A stretch of DNA of 64,000 bases. It comes from Callaeas wilsoni. Taxonomy: Eukaryota; Chordata; Aves; Passeriformes; Callaeidae. The position numbers and the translations under genes are program-made. Below the pieces are notes generated by a model. The model had not been told where the DNA came from, did not search any database, and saw only the letters and a list, made by a program, of their open reading frames with translations. Positions 35,403-48,370 of this stretch are shown here, one piece after another. The number at the start of each line of letters is the position of its first letter. Position 1 is the first letter of the stretch. Location of the stretch: contig VWPU01011872.1 of the NCBI GenBank assembly GCA_013398955.1, forward strand, positions 1-64,000. Direction: 5' to 3'.

Positions 35403-37326
35403 TATTGACTAACAGATTTGTGCAGAAATCTAGTGGCAGGATTTATTTGCAATCTTTTCTGGCTAGCTGAATTGTTTGAGAAATGAAATAGTTATTCTGT
35501 ATATCATTCTCACTATATAATTCTAGAATATAAACATCTGTAACATGCTAATTTTTTTTAATTCTGAAAGTAAGAGTGGAACATAAGTGAATAGAATAAC
35601 AATGTTGTGCTTAAACTTAAGAAAATCATCTGAAATTCACAAGGTTTTAAGCTGTGGGAGTTGTTTTTTCCTGCTCTTCTGTGATCTTCCATTTCCCTTT
35701 GAAACTGGGCAGTCGCCTACAGGTTTTGGAAATACTGCTTTTTCCAGGACTTGAGAGGGCTCCATCATATTTACACTTTCCCATCCTTAGGATCAACCAG
35801 ATGTGTTTAATTCCCATTCCTTGCTGGGTTTATCTGCAGTAACTGAAGAGATAACTTCCAACAGAGTAACCTTGGAGAGAAGGGGGGGCAGGCAGCTGGG
35901 GCAGTAACCTTCTGCAGCCCCATGATTAATCCAACGTGGTTCTGAATCAGAGCTCTTGGTCATCAGAGCTTGGATGTTCAGCATCTTCCTGTAATCCAGA
36001 ATTACTGCTGCCCATTCACTTACGGTGCAAAACCTGCAGCCTCAACAGAGGAATCGATGGACAGTAAACTACTGCAACTAAACAGACAGAGGGTTCGAAA
36101 ATTTCTAGTTTTCATTGTTGGGTAAAAAACCATAATGGTTATTGAAGCAGGGAGCTTTGGAATTTGCAAAACAGAATGAGATCATTATAGTCCTAATTGA
36201 GCAAAGCAAATAAAAACATGCTCAGCTCTAAGCATTTGGATAATCCTGATCCTTCTGACCAGAATTTAAAGAAGGATGTAAGACTGTGCTTAATGTTCAA
36301 CATGTGAGAAGTTGACTTCTCAGGGTCTTGAGCATATGTTTAATTTTTTTACTGAGTTAGGGCCATATGAATGGAAATGACATTTGTAGTTAGTGTCTAG
36401 GCTAAATCAAGCCACATGCCTCAGGGTACAAAATAACTATCAGATGGAGACAGTAGTGTAGTGTTCTCCCTGTAAAATACTCACCAGAGATTCACTTTTC
36501 CCAGGTAGGTCCGCAGCAGTTAATTTGGAAATCAGGCTATTAGGCTAATATATTTAAGGAATTATTTGTTAATATGAGGTTTCAATGCCTTGCATAGCTT
36601 CAGTGATGGAATAATTTACCAAATAATGGACAATAAATAATTCCTTCAATTGACTTTTCTGATTTTTATTGTTCCCAAATTCTCCAAGGAACAGATCAAA
36701 ACTTTTACCAGCCTAATGATTACTTGGCATAATTTGTGAATTTTTGAAACAAATAGTTCTTGATCCACAAGCCCGTCAGCCAACAGCAGCAAACATTCCA
36801 CTGTGCAGGTTATTGGTATGGCCAAGTCAGTCAGAACAGGAGTAGCTCCCTCTGCCTTTGGTCACATATGACTTAAATTCATTTTCTAATGAGCAATTTC
36901 CTGAGTTGCCCTAAATTTATAATGTGTGAAGGAAAGGGAGACTTTATTCCCTTTGATAACACCAAGGAAAAAAAAAAAAGAAAGAAAAAAAGAAGGTAGA
37001 ATGTGTTTTAGTTGATTTGGCTCAAATATTTATTATAGCATGTCCTAACTCTCGATGAAGATTTTTGTTGCTCCCTATGACCTTTGATTAAGTCCTGGGA
37101 GTTATATAGACCCTAATTCTAGTTTAAAATAAAAGTAGGTTTCATCTTACTGGGTATGGCTGTGTTTGCCTGGCTAAGCCAATATATTGCCATTTGCTTT
37201 ATGATCAATATCAGCTAATAAAACACCACTATTCTTTTGAAGCGTGCTGAGAGAAGGTGAAAGCATCTTGCCAAGACTGACATGTTACCTCTTCTATGTT
37301 GAATTAACAGGCAAAAAGGAAATAGA
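35403..37326. other. Unique non-coding sequence with A-rich tract
   Basis: A-rich, G-interrupted sequence lies at about 36968-36994. The part from 36540 to 36750 is non-repetitive, very rich in TAAT/ATTA and TTTGCATA-like words, and could be a conserved non-coding element, though this is only a texture call. No gene is recognised. Confidence 0.4.
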
Positions 37327-37437
37327 AAAAAATCAGGAAAGTAAAAAAACAAAAAAAAAAAAACAAAAAAAAAAATAAAAAAAAAAAAAAAAAACCAAAC
37401 AAAAAAAAACCCCAAACAAAATTAAATAAAAATAAAA
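37327..37437 (+). repeat. Long A-rich low-complexity tract
   Basis: About 110 bases are almost entirely A, with scattered C, T and CCC interruptions. It could be a decayed retroposon tail or expanded simple sequence. The minus-strand open frame here, a phenylalanine run, is an artefact of it. Confidence 0.9.
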
Positions 37438-40400
37438 TAAGCCCTTAAGAAATAATCTTAATACTGGCCTAAATGCTGGTTTCAGTGGAAATAGTTATAA
37501 TTTCCAAATATCCATTTTAGATCTGAGGAGAATGTAGATGTGAATGGAATTCATAAATATTTGCTACATTGACCTTACACCAACAAGACTTTCTAAAAAA
37601 AAAATTATGGCTTGTATTTATAAGATCTATATGGAAGTGTGTTTTTATTTCCCCCCTCTTTTACCTTTCTGTATGTGCTCAAAGGCATGCAGATGTAGCT
37701 TGCATTTACTCAGTCATGACGCCAAAATTAACAATCCAAATTTCCTATTATTTGTTTTCCTTCCATGCTTTACCGTGCTTTGAGCTGGTGTGTCTGTCTG
37801 TGCAGCCATGTGGTGACTTGACTTGGGGAACTGATTTGCCTGAAAAAGCCATGAAAGAGAAGACCTTAGGTTTTGTTTCTCTTTTGATGGATCAATTCAC
37901 CAATCCCATTCAACCTGTAGTTATAAAAAGCCCTGGCATAAAGAAGAGGCAGTGGTGGTATAAAATCCTTCCATGACACCACTGCCACGTGAGAAATGGT
38001 TCTAAAAAGCTAATAACTTTTTACTCTGAGTTAAAGCAGCTTTACTCTCTGGCTTGCCTGCTTGTCAGCTGGAGTAAATTCATGCTGAAAACCCACGACT
38101 ACTCGTATATCGTGCCTCTGAGGTTGTGACTCAGAAACTGATATGTGCCATAGATCTTCCGTGGTTAGATGTGAGTGCTGCCTCTGATTAAGATCATGGG
38201 CGTTTCCCTTCCTAACAGGAGAAATAGCCCACACTCTGCCATGCAGAGCCACTCAGATAGCTCTGGGAGCTGCAGCGTTACCTGCAGAGAAGCTGTCACT
38301 GGTTGTGGTGAATCTTGATTTCCTCAGCCTTGGTTATGCTTTCTTTTAGTATTTTGAAGACAAAAATCCCAAAGAAATAGAATATTAAGGTTATTCATAA
38401 ATCTGTAAATACGGAGATTCCAAACCTTTATAAAATCCCAGCGCAACTTCTGGTTTCCTCACCTATTGTACAACTGCAGGTCTAAATCTTACCTAATGCA
38501 AGTTAGAATGAATCTTCTCCAGAAGGAGAGAAATCCCATCTAATTCTCAGTTTACAGCCAGGGTCTGTGGCTGGAGTGAGTGGAACAGCAGAACTGTAGC
38601 AATAGAGCATTTTACCCCACAGTTACCTCTGCCTGGCCACTCTTTGTCTCTTGGGGAATGAAGACTCAATCGATTAAATGGCATTGGCTTGCAAAAGACC
38701 AAGCTGCCAGTGGCCTTTTCTCTTGGTCAGGCGTCTTTGGTGTTCCTGCTGTGCCTCCAGGGGAGGAAGCAAGACAAGAGAGGTAGATGACAGGAGCAGA
38801 ATCCCTGTTATATTCCACTGGTTTGAAATATCTAAAACTGGGCTAACTCTGGTACTACCAGTGGGATAACTCCAGATAAACATCTTTCTATCTGGGAACT
38901 GATTCTTGACCATAATCCCCATCCAACATCCATTTCACAGACAGATGTGACTAGTTTGCTAAGAAACACATTGGTTAAAGCGCCTGAGAGTTTTATGCAG
39001 AGATTTTGGTCGTGTAATTAGGAAAATAATAGAAATATTTCTTCAACATCAGCTGTCTCTGAAACATAAAACAATAGTTGCCTGCAATGCCCTTTTTCAA
39101 TATCAGCAGACTTCCCTGTTTGTACTATGTCTGTAATAAAATGACCAGCACTGTGTGTTGTATTTGGGCAGTAGCTTTAAATACTCACTTTGGTTTGATA
39201 ACACCACATTTCATTAATATATCAGGTTCGAATTGTTGTCTGTGTTTGTGGAAATGTATCCGGCTCACCCCAGAGATTTTGAGAATTTGGCCACTCCCCT
39301 TTAGTCATTATAGAAAGAGACCTGCCAAGATGAGAAATTACACCAGGAGGGTTGAATATTAGGATTAATTGTCTTGAACCAGTGCAGTGGAGCAGGTAGG
39401 CAAGTCAAATCGAGGTGGGGATAATGAGGGCCAATAGGCAGCCTGTATTGTCTTCTTTCATAAAGAAAAGTATTTAAAAGAAACTATTTCCCATCTTTCA
39501 GCACAACTAAAATTGGAATTTAAAGCTTCTGCATTTTCAGCAATGGGAAAATTACAGTGTTCAATAAAGGGAGGATTTCTTTTTAAATGGGAGAAACCAG
39601 GTTGAACAAAGATCATTTGTGGGCCATTAGCTCTTTCTTCGAGGGTAGCTTAGCACCAGCTTTCCCCTGAAGCTGATAGGATTGGTCTAACCTTTTAGAC
39701 CTTTGATATTGATCTTTAGCCTTTTCAATTGGACATTTTTACTGTGCTTAAACTGTATCTCCTGGTTGCTTCAAACACTTAATTGTGCTGAAAAGTAGTA
39801 ATTCATTTAAAGGGAGAGGCAAAGTGGGCTAAAGAGGGGAAGATAATATTAACTGGAACATGACAATGACAATCAGTTAATAAAGAGAAACGCTTTGGAT
39901 CCTTCCAAAGACTGAAGCTTTTTGTTTAAAAGTGAGTTGGAATTCTGAAGGTGTAATGTTCATCTACTTACTATCCTTTGCTGCCTTCTGTCATTGCCAA
40001 AGACTCACCAGACAGTGCTGCAGAGTTTCAGTATCTCTGAGACGGGAAAGGTCCCAAACCTTTCCCTTTCTATAGCAGCTCTACTATGCCCCCATTTCAA
40101 AAGATTCCCATTGCTATCTAAAACTTAGAGAGACCTTCAAACAGTCCTTTGTTTTGGCTTTAATCCTTTAACCAGCTGTTTGTTCCGTTGTCTCCCCAAC
40201 GCGGTTCCAGCAGACTGCTTTGTGTTTCCTCGTCGAGTTTATGTTTCATCACAGAAATATCACAGGCCTTTGAGAACAGAAGACATCCATTCTTGTGAGA
40301 TACTGGTTCAAAATAGTGAACAATCAGTTCAGATTAACTTTTCAGGAAATTTCCACCTTTCAGAGCCAAATTCTTGAAAGGTGTTTCCAAGACCGGTGAA

Positions 40401-42633
40401 ATCAAAGTATTCAAATGAAATTCTATGGCCTTGGCACACTGCCTCTTCTCTCTTCAAGAAAATCCGTTGTGACAATAACAGGATTTTAGCCTAAGGAGCA
40501 AAGCTGAATCCAGATTTGGCCCACAGTCTGGATAAATAATCTTCCACTCTACAGAGTTGCTAATAAGGATGAGGATATCTATTTTGCATTCAAAAATTTA
40601 GTCAGTAAATTCCAAAAAAGATTTTTTTACCAGTACCTTGTATAGATTCCAGGATGCTCTGGAAGGTATTTTAGCTCCTATTTCCCATGTACACAAACAT
40701 ACTTACATAAGAAGTCTGATGAACTTCAGCAAACTCTGTGTTTCCTGACCCTATCAACCAAAATACTTGGTGAAGGCATTTGGCTTAGTATTGCAGGTAA
40801 CTTTCATGATCTAAATCTCCTGTCCATGATGACAGAAAGCATTATTTTTTCCTTCTTTTTTCAAGATTTATAGATTGTGTCCACAAAGCACCATTGTATT
40901 ACTGTACTTGAATTCTACCATCCAAAATGAAATTTTTATATACCATCTATCAATGTGAGCTGAGTGCAATGAATAGAAAAGGCAGCTCTCTATCTTATCA
41001 ATAATGAAAGAGTACTTCACTTCCCAGAAGAAATAAAGTGGGAGACTATGTACCTATTTCTCCTGGAAACCACTCCAGGATTCACAAAGGATGTATATCA
41101 ACATATTCACCTTGGATCTACCAAATACCCTTCAGCTCTGTAACTGCTAATTTTCCTGATCAAGCTCTACTTAATGTACCTGCATTTTGATGTCCCGGCT
41201 CTTACTGATGTTCAGAACAGATTTGTACACACTTGAGTGAAGGAAGTGTTGAAGCCACTTGGAAATTCTGGCTATTGTTAAGATTGTGTTTCACTTACAT
41301 TTAATTTGAGGTGTTTCACTTTACAAGAATAATGAAGTCAGAAATTTTCTTACCAAGGCCCTGTAAATCTTAGTTCTTTTCCTAAATTTGACAACAGTTC
41401 TAATTTCTGCCTTGTGTCCATTTAAATATAAGTACATTTCCCATGGCTCTGTGTGGACTGTAAAAACTGAGTGATACAATAGCTGTCTTTACAAAAAAAT
41501 AAATTAGAGCTGCCCATGAAAAAAAAATAAAAAAAACCTCTATAAACATGCAACTGTTCCCAATAGCAAGCATAATTAATAGCAACTGTAATGTAGTGTA
41601 ATGGTGTAAGTCAGAAATAATGCTACCACCATTAAATACACATATGTTAACAAGATCACAAGGAATGAAAAAACATTCACATTTCAGACATCCATTAGTC
41701 TCTCAGCTTTGCTGCCTACAAAGGGCCTGTACCAATGATCTTATGTTAATACAGTGTGCACTGCTTGGGAGGCAACACCGGGGAATGCAAAATAGAGCAG
41801 GAATTGCTGCAAAGATTGGATCAAATTTTTGCACTACATAAATTCACTGCAAAGATGCTCAATACATTAGGATGTAGTTTTTCTAAAGCTTCGGAATTAG
41901 TGCATATTGTGAGGCAGCTCTATGTCAGAGACAGGGTGGCTTTGTTTTTCCAGGAATTACTGGAGAAAAAATGAAAAAGTAAGGGGCTGGTTTACATATA
42001 TTCTGTAATGTTGGATTATGCTGTTTATCCATATTTCCCAGGGCAACTGAGCATAGCACATGCACAATTCAGCGCACAAAAAGCTCTGTAATATCAGTGC
42101 CAAAGCATCAAGGTGGTGGTTCTTCCCTCTGGTGTCTCCCCGGTGGGACTATGGAATATCTCCTATGTAAAAAAGGGTACTTTTATCCTACTCAGTGAGG
42201 TGTGAGTTATTTACTCCACAGAATGTCCTTCCTGCAGCTGCCTCAGGGACGCTGACCACAGGGTAATGCACGTAGCTCAGCGGCAGCCCCGTGCTTTAGG
42301 TTTGCCTTTCAAAGAGGCAAGGGTGAAAAAAAAGGGGATAAAAATGGGGCGTTGCAACATGACCCATTTTTGAGAATTAGGAAGGGCAAACTCTCTTTAC
42401 CAGATCAAACTGCAGAAACTTTGAGCAGATGTTTAGCATTCTAGGAAATACAGCTATGTTTGTATGAAATGTGTGGTATGGGTAGTTGTCTGTCTTACTT
42501 TAAATTCTGGGGGAAAAAAAAGGTATTTCATCATAATTTCATCCAAACCGCAGAGGATGGTAACTACAACTTGGTTGAAATATTTTCAAAAACATCTCTG
42601 GGTGTAATGGTTTTTAAATATCCTGTGAAATTT

Positions 42634-42635
<2 letters not shown>
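37438..42635. other. Unique non-coding sequence
   Basis: No gene or well-preserved transposon is recognised. Two short frames are mildly protein-like: 40180-40377 (no ATG start) and 41750-41974 (no ATG start, helical-looking, ending in FFQELLEKK). Neither has a known family. The rest is AT-rich, CpG-poor unique sequence. Confidence 0.45.

Positions 42636-42664
<29 letters not shown>
42636..42664 (-). repeat. T29 homopolymer
   Basis: Twenty-nine uninterrupted T on the plus strand. Read on the minus strand this is a long A tail and could mark the 3' end of a minus-strand retroposon whose body lies to the right of 42664. No known family is recognised there. Confidence 0.95.
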
Positions 42665-45600
42665 GTAACTTACCTCATAGAGTAGTACATCATGGGTGAC
42701 ATTTGGTGGGGATCATTGACTGTCTAAGAGAGGCAGGCAGTTCCTCTGCATACGGGTTTGGTATTTAAACTTGGATTTAAGAAAGTTGGATTATTTTATT
42801 TCAAGTTCACACAACTTCTTTTCTCCTCAACACTTACATGCTGTGACAGAAACACCGCCTGCCTTTGAGTGGGTATGGTCCCCTGTGGTTTATCTTTATT
42901 CAACAGTTTATAGAAAGTAACTTTTTAGCTTTAGGAGACCTTCAAAGTTTCTTCTCTAGGCGCTGGGGTCTCTGAAGCATCTAAGTCTGCAAGAGGAGAT
43001 ATTTCAGCCATCTAAGAAATGCCCTAGGTTTATACGTAACTTAAAAAAAAGAAGAAAAACTATAAAAGATTAGTCATAAAATGGTCTAATTGGCCAGAAG
43101 TCTCTGTGGTGGCAGTGTGTTTTATTAACTGGAAGAGACATCACAGACAGTACTCTGAGATAAATCTGACCTGACTTCTGCTAATGTTTTCTAAGAATGG
43201 AATAGCAGGCTGTGAGGGAATAATTTTGTTGGATTTTTCTTCACAGAAAGTGAAGGTTGATTTTTTTTTTTTTCCCTTTGCTTCTCCCCTCACCTCCCTC
43301 CCTCAAATCTTTTGTGAATTAATTTTCTATTTCCTGTGATCAGGGTTTTTCTCATACCTCATTCATTCCAAACATTGCATTGAAAAATGTCAAAGACTAG
43401 GACAAAGGACAAAAGAACTGTGCACCTCCCATCTGGGCAGCATAAGTAATGACAGGGTCAAGATTGAAGTCCATGAATCCCTCCATTACCTCACTCTCCC
43501 ACTTTCTATTTCATTTTTAAGGATGCCCTGAAATGTGAATACTTCTTTTAATGCCTTATAAGAGTTACTGTGAGAAAGGTGATCAAAAGGACTCTGCTGG
43601 CTTGGGTGCCCTTTATCTCCGAGGAAGGTGATGCACAGCATCTGGAGATGATGGAACGCATGATTAACATTACCACAGAGAATGATTAATATCTTCTTAA
43701 AGCACCTACTTCCAGATTATCCATCATTTCATTAGAGTGAAAAAAAAAGTTCTTTTGAAAGGGGGCTGTGCCCCTGAACCATGAATAACTAACCCACCTC
43801 TTGACATGTTTACTAATTGAGTAGCAGAGTATGCTTAATATTATGTTGAACAAATAGTGGTGCCCCCTCTTTATGCAGAAACAAAAAGGTAGAAACAGAA
43901 CAAAGTGAATTTGAGACAGTGGTTTAATAAAGCAGTTAAATGACTTTCATTTCATTGAAAGTGTCTTTAAATACATTAAGCAGCTTTATGTTTCTTTCCT
44001 TTCTTCTTTCTTAAAGCACTCTGTGTATGTCAGCCTAGACTTTTTTATTTTTTTTAGGAGCATTACAGTTCTCTGGATTACGTAATGTTTCAAAAAATAT
44101 ATCCTTCTCTAAATTCTCTTGGAAAGCGGTGCTGTTCCTGTAGGATTGGAAGCGGGTCCTTGGGGGTACGTAACCTCTTACATCAACTTTGTGTGTTACA
44201 GTCAGGGACCAGCCCTGCAAGGAGTGAGGAGAAGGCTTTGTGCCTGTGCTGGCTGATGTGGGGCAGGTTACACCGAGTTTACCAAGGATCTGTAGCTGGT
44301 GATTCTCGAATCCCATTGCAGAGATGAGCAGGCTGCTGGCAATTTGCAAAACAAAAAACAACTACTTTCTTTCTGTCCGCCATCCTCCTTTTTCGCAAGC
44401 GCCTGCATTCTTTTTGTTTTTGTTAATGGCACTGAACAGCTCTAAAGTTCAGATCAATACAGTGCTACCTTAGTGCCTTGCTCACATATATAATATCTTC
44501 TTATATTAATCCTGTTTCCAGGGAAGTGTGACAGGCAGTGGTGATGCAGAATACTAAACTGGTGATTATTAATCACTGTCTTTCAGATCAATAATCCACT
44601 GGAACTTTTCCTTCCCCCCATCCTATTTTTTTGTCATTTGAAGTTAAACAGAAGTACTTATGTGTATCCTGCTCGTGTGGCGTTTGTGTGTTTAATAACA
44701 CGTGTGTCCTTCCGTTCAGCAGCAGCCTGGTGCCTGCAGCTTGTGCAGCACCTCCTTGCTGATGGGAGCCTGATTGCCCGAGGCATTCATCCCCACCCAA
44801 GGCTTTCAGGGGTGACCCTGAGGCATTCATTGTGGATGCAAGACGCTAGATAATATGGCATTGCTGGTAATATATTGCTTGCTTGGTATTGTTGCCTGCA
44901 AACCAACAAAGGCAGGGATCACTGCCCTAAGAAATAAAGCCATCCGTAGCCCTGTGCCTTTGTTTGATTTCGGGAGCATTAGTTACATTATAGTGTGTTC
45001 AGATTCTAATGCTGGGAATTTGAGCTCTGGACAGTCTCCCCTGAGTGCTGTGACAACAGAAGCATGAAAGGATGTTTTCTGAGAATTTTAGAGGATTCCT
45101 TGAAAACGATACAGTGTGAAAACCCCACTTGACACACTCCTGGCTTTCTCAGGAAATTACAGTTGGCTGCAGGAAAAAAAAAAGTGATGCTTTTTTAGTT
45201 TATTTTTTTATGTTTCTCAGTTTTCCACCTGCTTTTTCTGTGACATACAGGCTTTGCAGGGGGGGGAGGTTAGGAGAGAAGAATGGCTCCTTGAAAGCCA
45301 CCTCTGGCATGACTATTACAAGAGACAATGAACTCGAACATGCTTCTCTCCCTCTTTTCCTCCAAAGATCATGAACTCGAAACTCAGTTGTGCATGCATG
45401 AAAGTTCTATAAACATTACTTAAACAGCAGCCAAAAGACCTTTGCCAGCTCTGGCCTACTTCTCCCCTTGTAGGGGCTCAGCACTCCCACTCAGTTGACT
45501 ACTTGTCCTACTCTTTGCCCTCTCTGCTCTGCTGCAATCGTCCTGGAATTTTCCTCTATGCAACTGCTGTCCAAACCAGCTGCACCCACTACATCTTCAG

Positions 45601-46679
45601 CAGTGGACCGAGGAGGGTATTAATCATATTTTTGAGGAGGACACTCTGCTATTTATCTCCCTGACACCTCCAGCGTTTGGGAGCCCACTGCAGCACACAG
45701 CCCATTGACTAGTAATATTACACATTACCGTGCTCCATTGCCTCTCCCTGCCCTCTTCATTGAGTGGCTGTTCAACAGTGGAGTTGTGTTTGTTCAATCA
45801 GACATAATTTATACCTTTTTTTGTTCCTTCTGGAGAGCTCTTGCTAATTTTAAGTCCAAGCACTGCATTTTCCATATAATTCTAGCTCCGACGTCACCGA
45901 GCTGAAGATGGTCAAAAAGATCTGATTTCAGACTTGTTCAAACTTGTTGGTTTTAAATCACCGAAGAAATGATTTAAAAAGCAAAGTGTCAAGGGAGAAC
46001 ATCTCATACTTCCTTTAAAGATCCAGGTTTTATTGCATGTCTAGGAATATGTATGTGTCCTATCTCCAAGGGGAATACCTGCAGCAGCACATGGTACTGC
46101 CATCCCCTGGCGATTGTCCAACATGCAAAGTCTGCGAGGGAGAAGAGATTAATAATTCAGTTAATTTATAGCAAGTGGGGTTTTTTTTGTTTTCATTTTT
46201 TAAAAGAAATTGATAGGAAGAGGAGTGTGTAAGGAAAGAAAGCTATTGTAAGACTAAATGCCTAATCATTCATCCTGGAGTTTGTTTGTTCCCCTTTCAG
46301 ATTCATCACACTGTGTAATGAGAGCAGCTAGCTTAAGATCTGCCTAATTTTACACTGTTGAGACAATGTAAAGAAACAAAACGTGTTGTTCTCTGAGATG
46401 CTTGGGGAAATGGATTACTTATTACAGAATGTGGGAATTATTTCATATAGGAAGGTTAAAATAAACTCAAAATTCAAAAGAAATTTAAAAAGCCACCACA
46501 TTTTTAGCTTTTCTTCTCTGGATGGAATTTCTGAGGGATGTCAATTGATGAAATTTCTGGAGAAATTAAGCCAATCTAGCTGAGTTAAGGGTTTAGCCCA
46601 TGAGGTCCCAGTAAATGGCCCATGGGATGAACAGATCCCTCTGGTGCCAATCACTGTGGTGTATAATAATACTCTGTAT
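42665..46679. other. Unique non-coding sequence with conserved-looking stretches
   Basis: The parts at about 43570-43740, 44340-44520 and 44850-45060 are non-repetitive, with retained CpG or dense homeodomain-type words, and could be conserved non-coding elements. At 44383 on the minus strand an ATG in strong Kozak context (GGAGGATGGCGG) opens a 34-codon frame starting MADRKK, with no known family. These are weak, texture-based calls. Confidence 0.35.
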
Positions 46680-46925
46680 TTCCTTCTAGCTTCTGTTCCC
46701 TCCACTCCAGTGGAACTGCTCTTGCCAAGGTCTCTAGTAAGCTCTTCAGGGCCAAATCTCAAGGCCATTATTCCGTTCATATGTTCTTTGACATTTTGGC
46801 TACATCTGACAGACCTCATTATAATCTCTGTCTTGAAATCTTGGTTAAAAAGGCTCTGTCCTGGAACCTGTTTCTCCTGTTCACTTTCTGTTTGCTCCTA
46901 CAGTGACCTTCTTGGGCCACCATTT
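46680..46925 (+). mobile_element. L2-clade LINE reverse-transcriptase fragment
   Basis: From 46718 the plus strand translates as ALAKV, then AKSQGHYSV, then FFDILATSD, LCLEIL and a LSW block. This follows the L2-type reverse transcriptase around its catalytic motif A, where the family usually reads close to LLDLSAAFDTVDH, and the motif-A aspartate is still present. The upstream CTCCACTCCAGTGGAACTGC also fits the element's nucleotide consensus as I recall it. The frame ends at a TGA near 46903 and substitutions are many, so this is an old inactive copy. Weaker similarity may continue to about 47150. A 156-codon open frame in another register (46644-47114) is a shadow of it. Confidence 0.7.
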
Positions 46926-48294
46926 TTTAATTTGATTTTATTATTTTTAACTCTTCAAGCAGTGTCCTCTGAACTCATATTCATCCACATCCAAATCCTT
47001 TCCATTGTAATAATAATTTTGGCTGTTATCACCCCCGCTTCTTTCCTAATGGAGATACTGCTGCACTGGCTTGCCTTAGAGCAGCCAAGCCTAGACATCT
47101 GCTCATCTTTTTGACGTCTCATCCCAGATGCTTTGTCACCAGGAAAAATTAATGTGGGTAAAATATTTTATTACCACCCTAATCTCTTATTCAGATGTGC
47201 AGCCTGAACGCTGTGTTAACTGCACCTTCCTTCTGCTTTCTTGCTACGCCTAGAACTTGCCTCTTCTCCTGTCGTAGCAACTCTCAAGTTCTGGAAATAC
47301 CCACTTTTTTCCTTGTGTGTAAACGGAAGGCGAGCTGCAGCCCCTCCTGAGGTGCAGTTTGTGGAAGAATCCAGGTCAGGGGATGAGGTGGGCATGGAGC
47401 AGGCCCATGTGGTTGGCATGCAGCCCTGTGGGAGATATGGCATATAGGCAATTAAGACAGAATGCTCTGGGAATTGTGCTGCTACCCTCTAACAAACCTC
47501 CACCAAGCATATGCAGATGGTGATTTGCAGAGGATTATAATTTGGCCACATTTTGTTGAATATTCATGAGGACAGTGAACGATACCTCTCTGTCCCTGCA
47601 TTGGCCTCTACCACATTTTGAGACAGTCCCCCAATGCACATTAGTGGAACTTCACTAAAAAAATTCTAAACCTTTCAAAACCAGCTGGTGTGGTTGTTCT
47701 TAGAAATGGCTGAAGTGCTCAGTAGAAGCTTGTCGGGTTTTTTCAGCGTGAAACAATAATAAACCCAACGGCTCAAACAGACACTGAAAAGTTGTAGTCC
47801 ACTGCAAATAACCTTCACTGGGACATGCTGTCACTCTCCCATCTCTTTTCGATATTTCTGCTCTGAATAAATTTGTAAATTTTAAAGTGAGGCAGAAGTG
47901 ATGACGAGTGGCTTCCTCCTCACATGAAATCTCATCTATCTATTTCAACTCAGGTGTAAAGCTGAGCATAATTAACCAGAAAATTAAGGTTCAAGGAAAC
48001 ATGTTTGTTGTAAGGAAGACAAAGACATGAGCTTTGCATTGTAGCTGAAGCTGTGCATTATGTTCCCTGGTCAGCTGTAGGCTTGGAGTCGAATTCCTCT
48101 CCTGCTCACTGGAAGCTTTTTTATTAACTTTCAGGGCAGAAAATTTCATCTTTCTGCACCTCTGTACCCTTGATGAGGTTCATACTGACTTCACAGGCCT
48201 GGTATCAGCCTCTCTTGATTAGCGTTCACAAAGCCCTGAGAGATGATTTCATAAGACTGCAAACGTTTTTAATACCCAACTTCAAAGTTGGCCC
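46926..48294. other. Unique non-coding sequence, possibly including more of the L2 relic
   Basis: The part up to about 47150 may be further decayed LINE sequence, with an AGCCTAGACATCT-like stretch at 47088-47101. Beyond it nothing is recognised. Confidence 0.4.
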
Positions 48295-48370
48295 CGCTTT
48301 GAGACAGAGGTTGGACCAGATGACCCTCCAGCATCCCTTGCAACATAAATTAGTCTATAATTCTGTGATC
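48295..48370 (+). mobile_element. CR1 LINE, short 3' tail
   Basis: GAGACAGAGGTTGGACCAGA, then TGACCCTCCAGCATCCCTTG, CAAC and a terminal ATTCTGTGAT match the CR1 3' end (GGTTGGACTAGATGATCTCC, then a CCTTCCAACC stretch and ATTCTGTGA repeats). Only about 75 bases remain, so the copy is severely 5' truncated. Confidence 0.85.

Noticed and set aside
37215..37415. Minus-strand frame rich in phenylalanine
   Set aside because: A direct translation of the A-rich low-complexity tract.
37569..37976. 135-codon plus-strand frame
   Set aside because: No ATG needed to open it, no recognisable domain, and another frame is open over the same bases.
46644..47114. 156-codon plus-strand frame that looks like a membrane protein
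   Set aside because: It overlaps the L2 reverse-transcriptase relic in a different register. The hydrophobic look comes from T-rich sequence.
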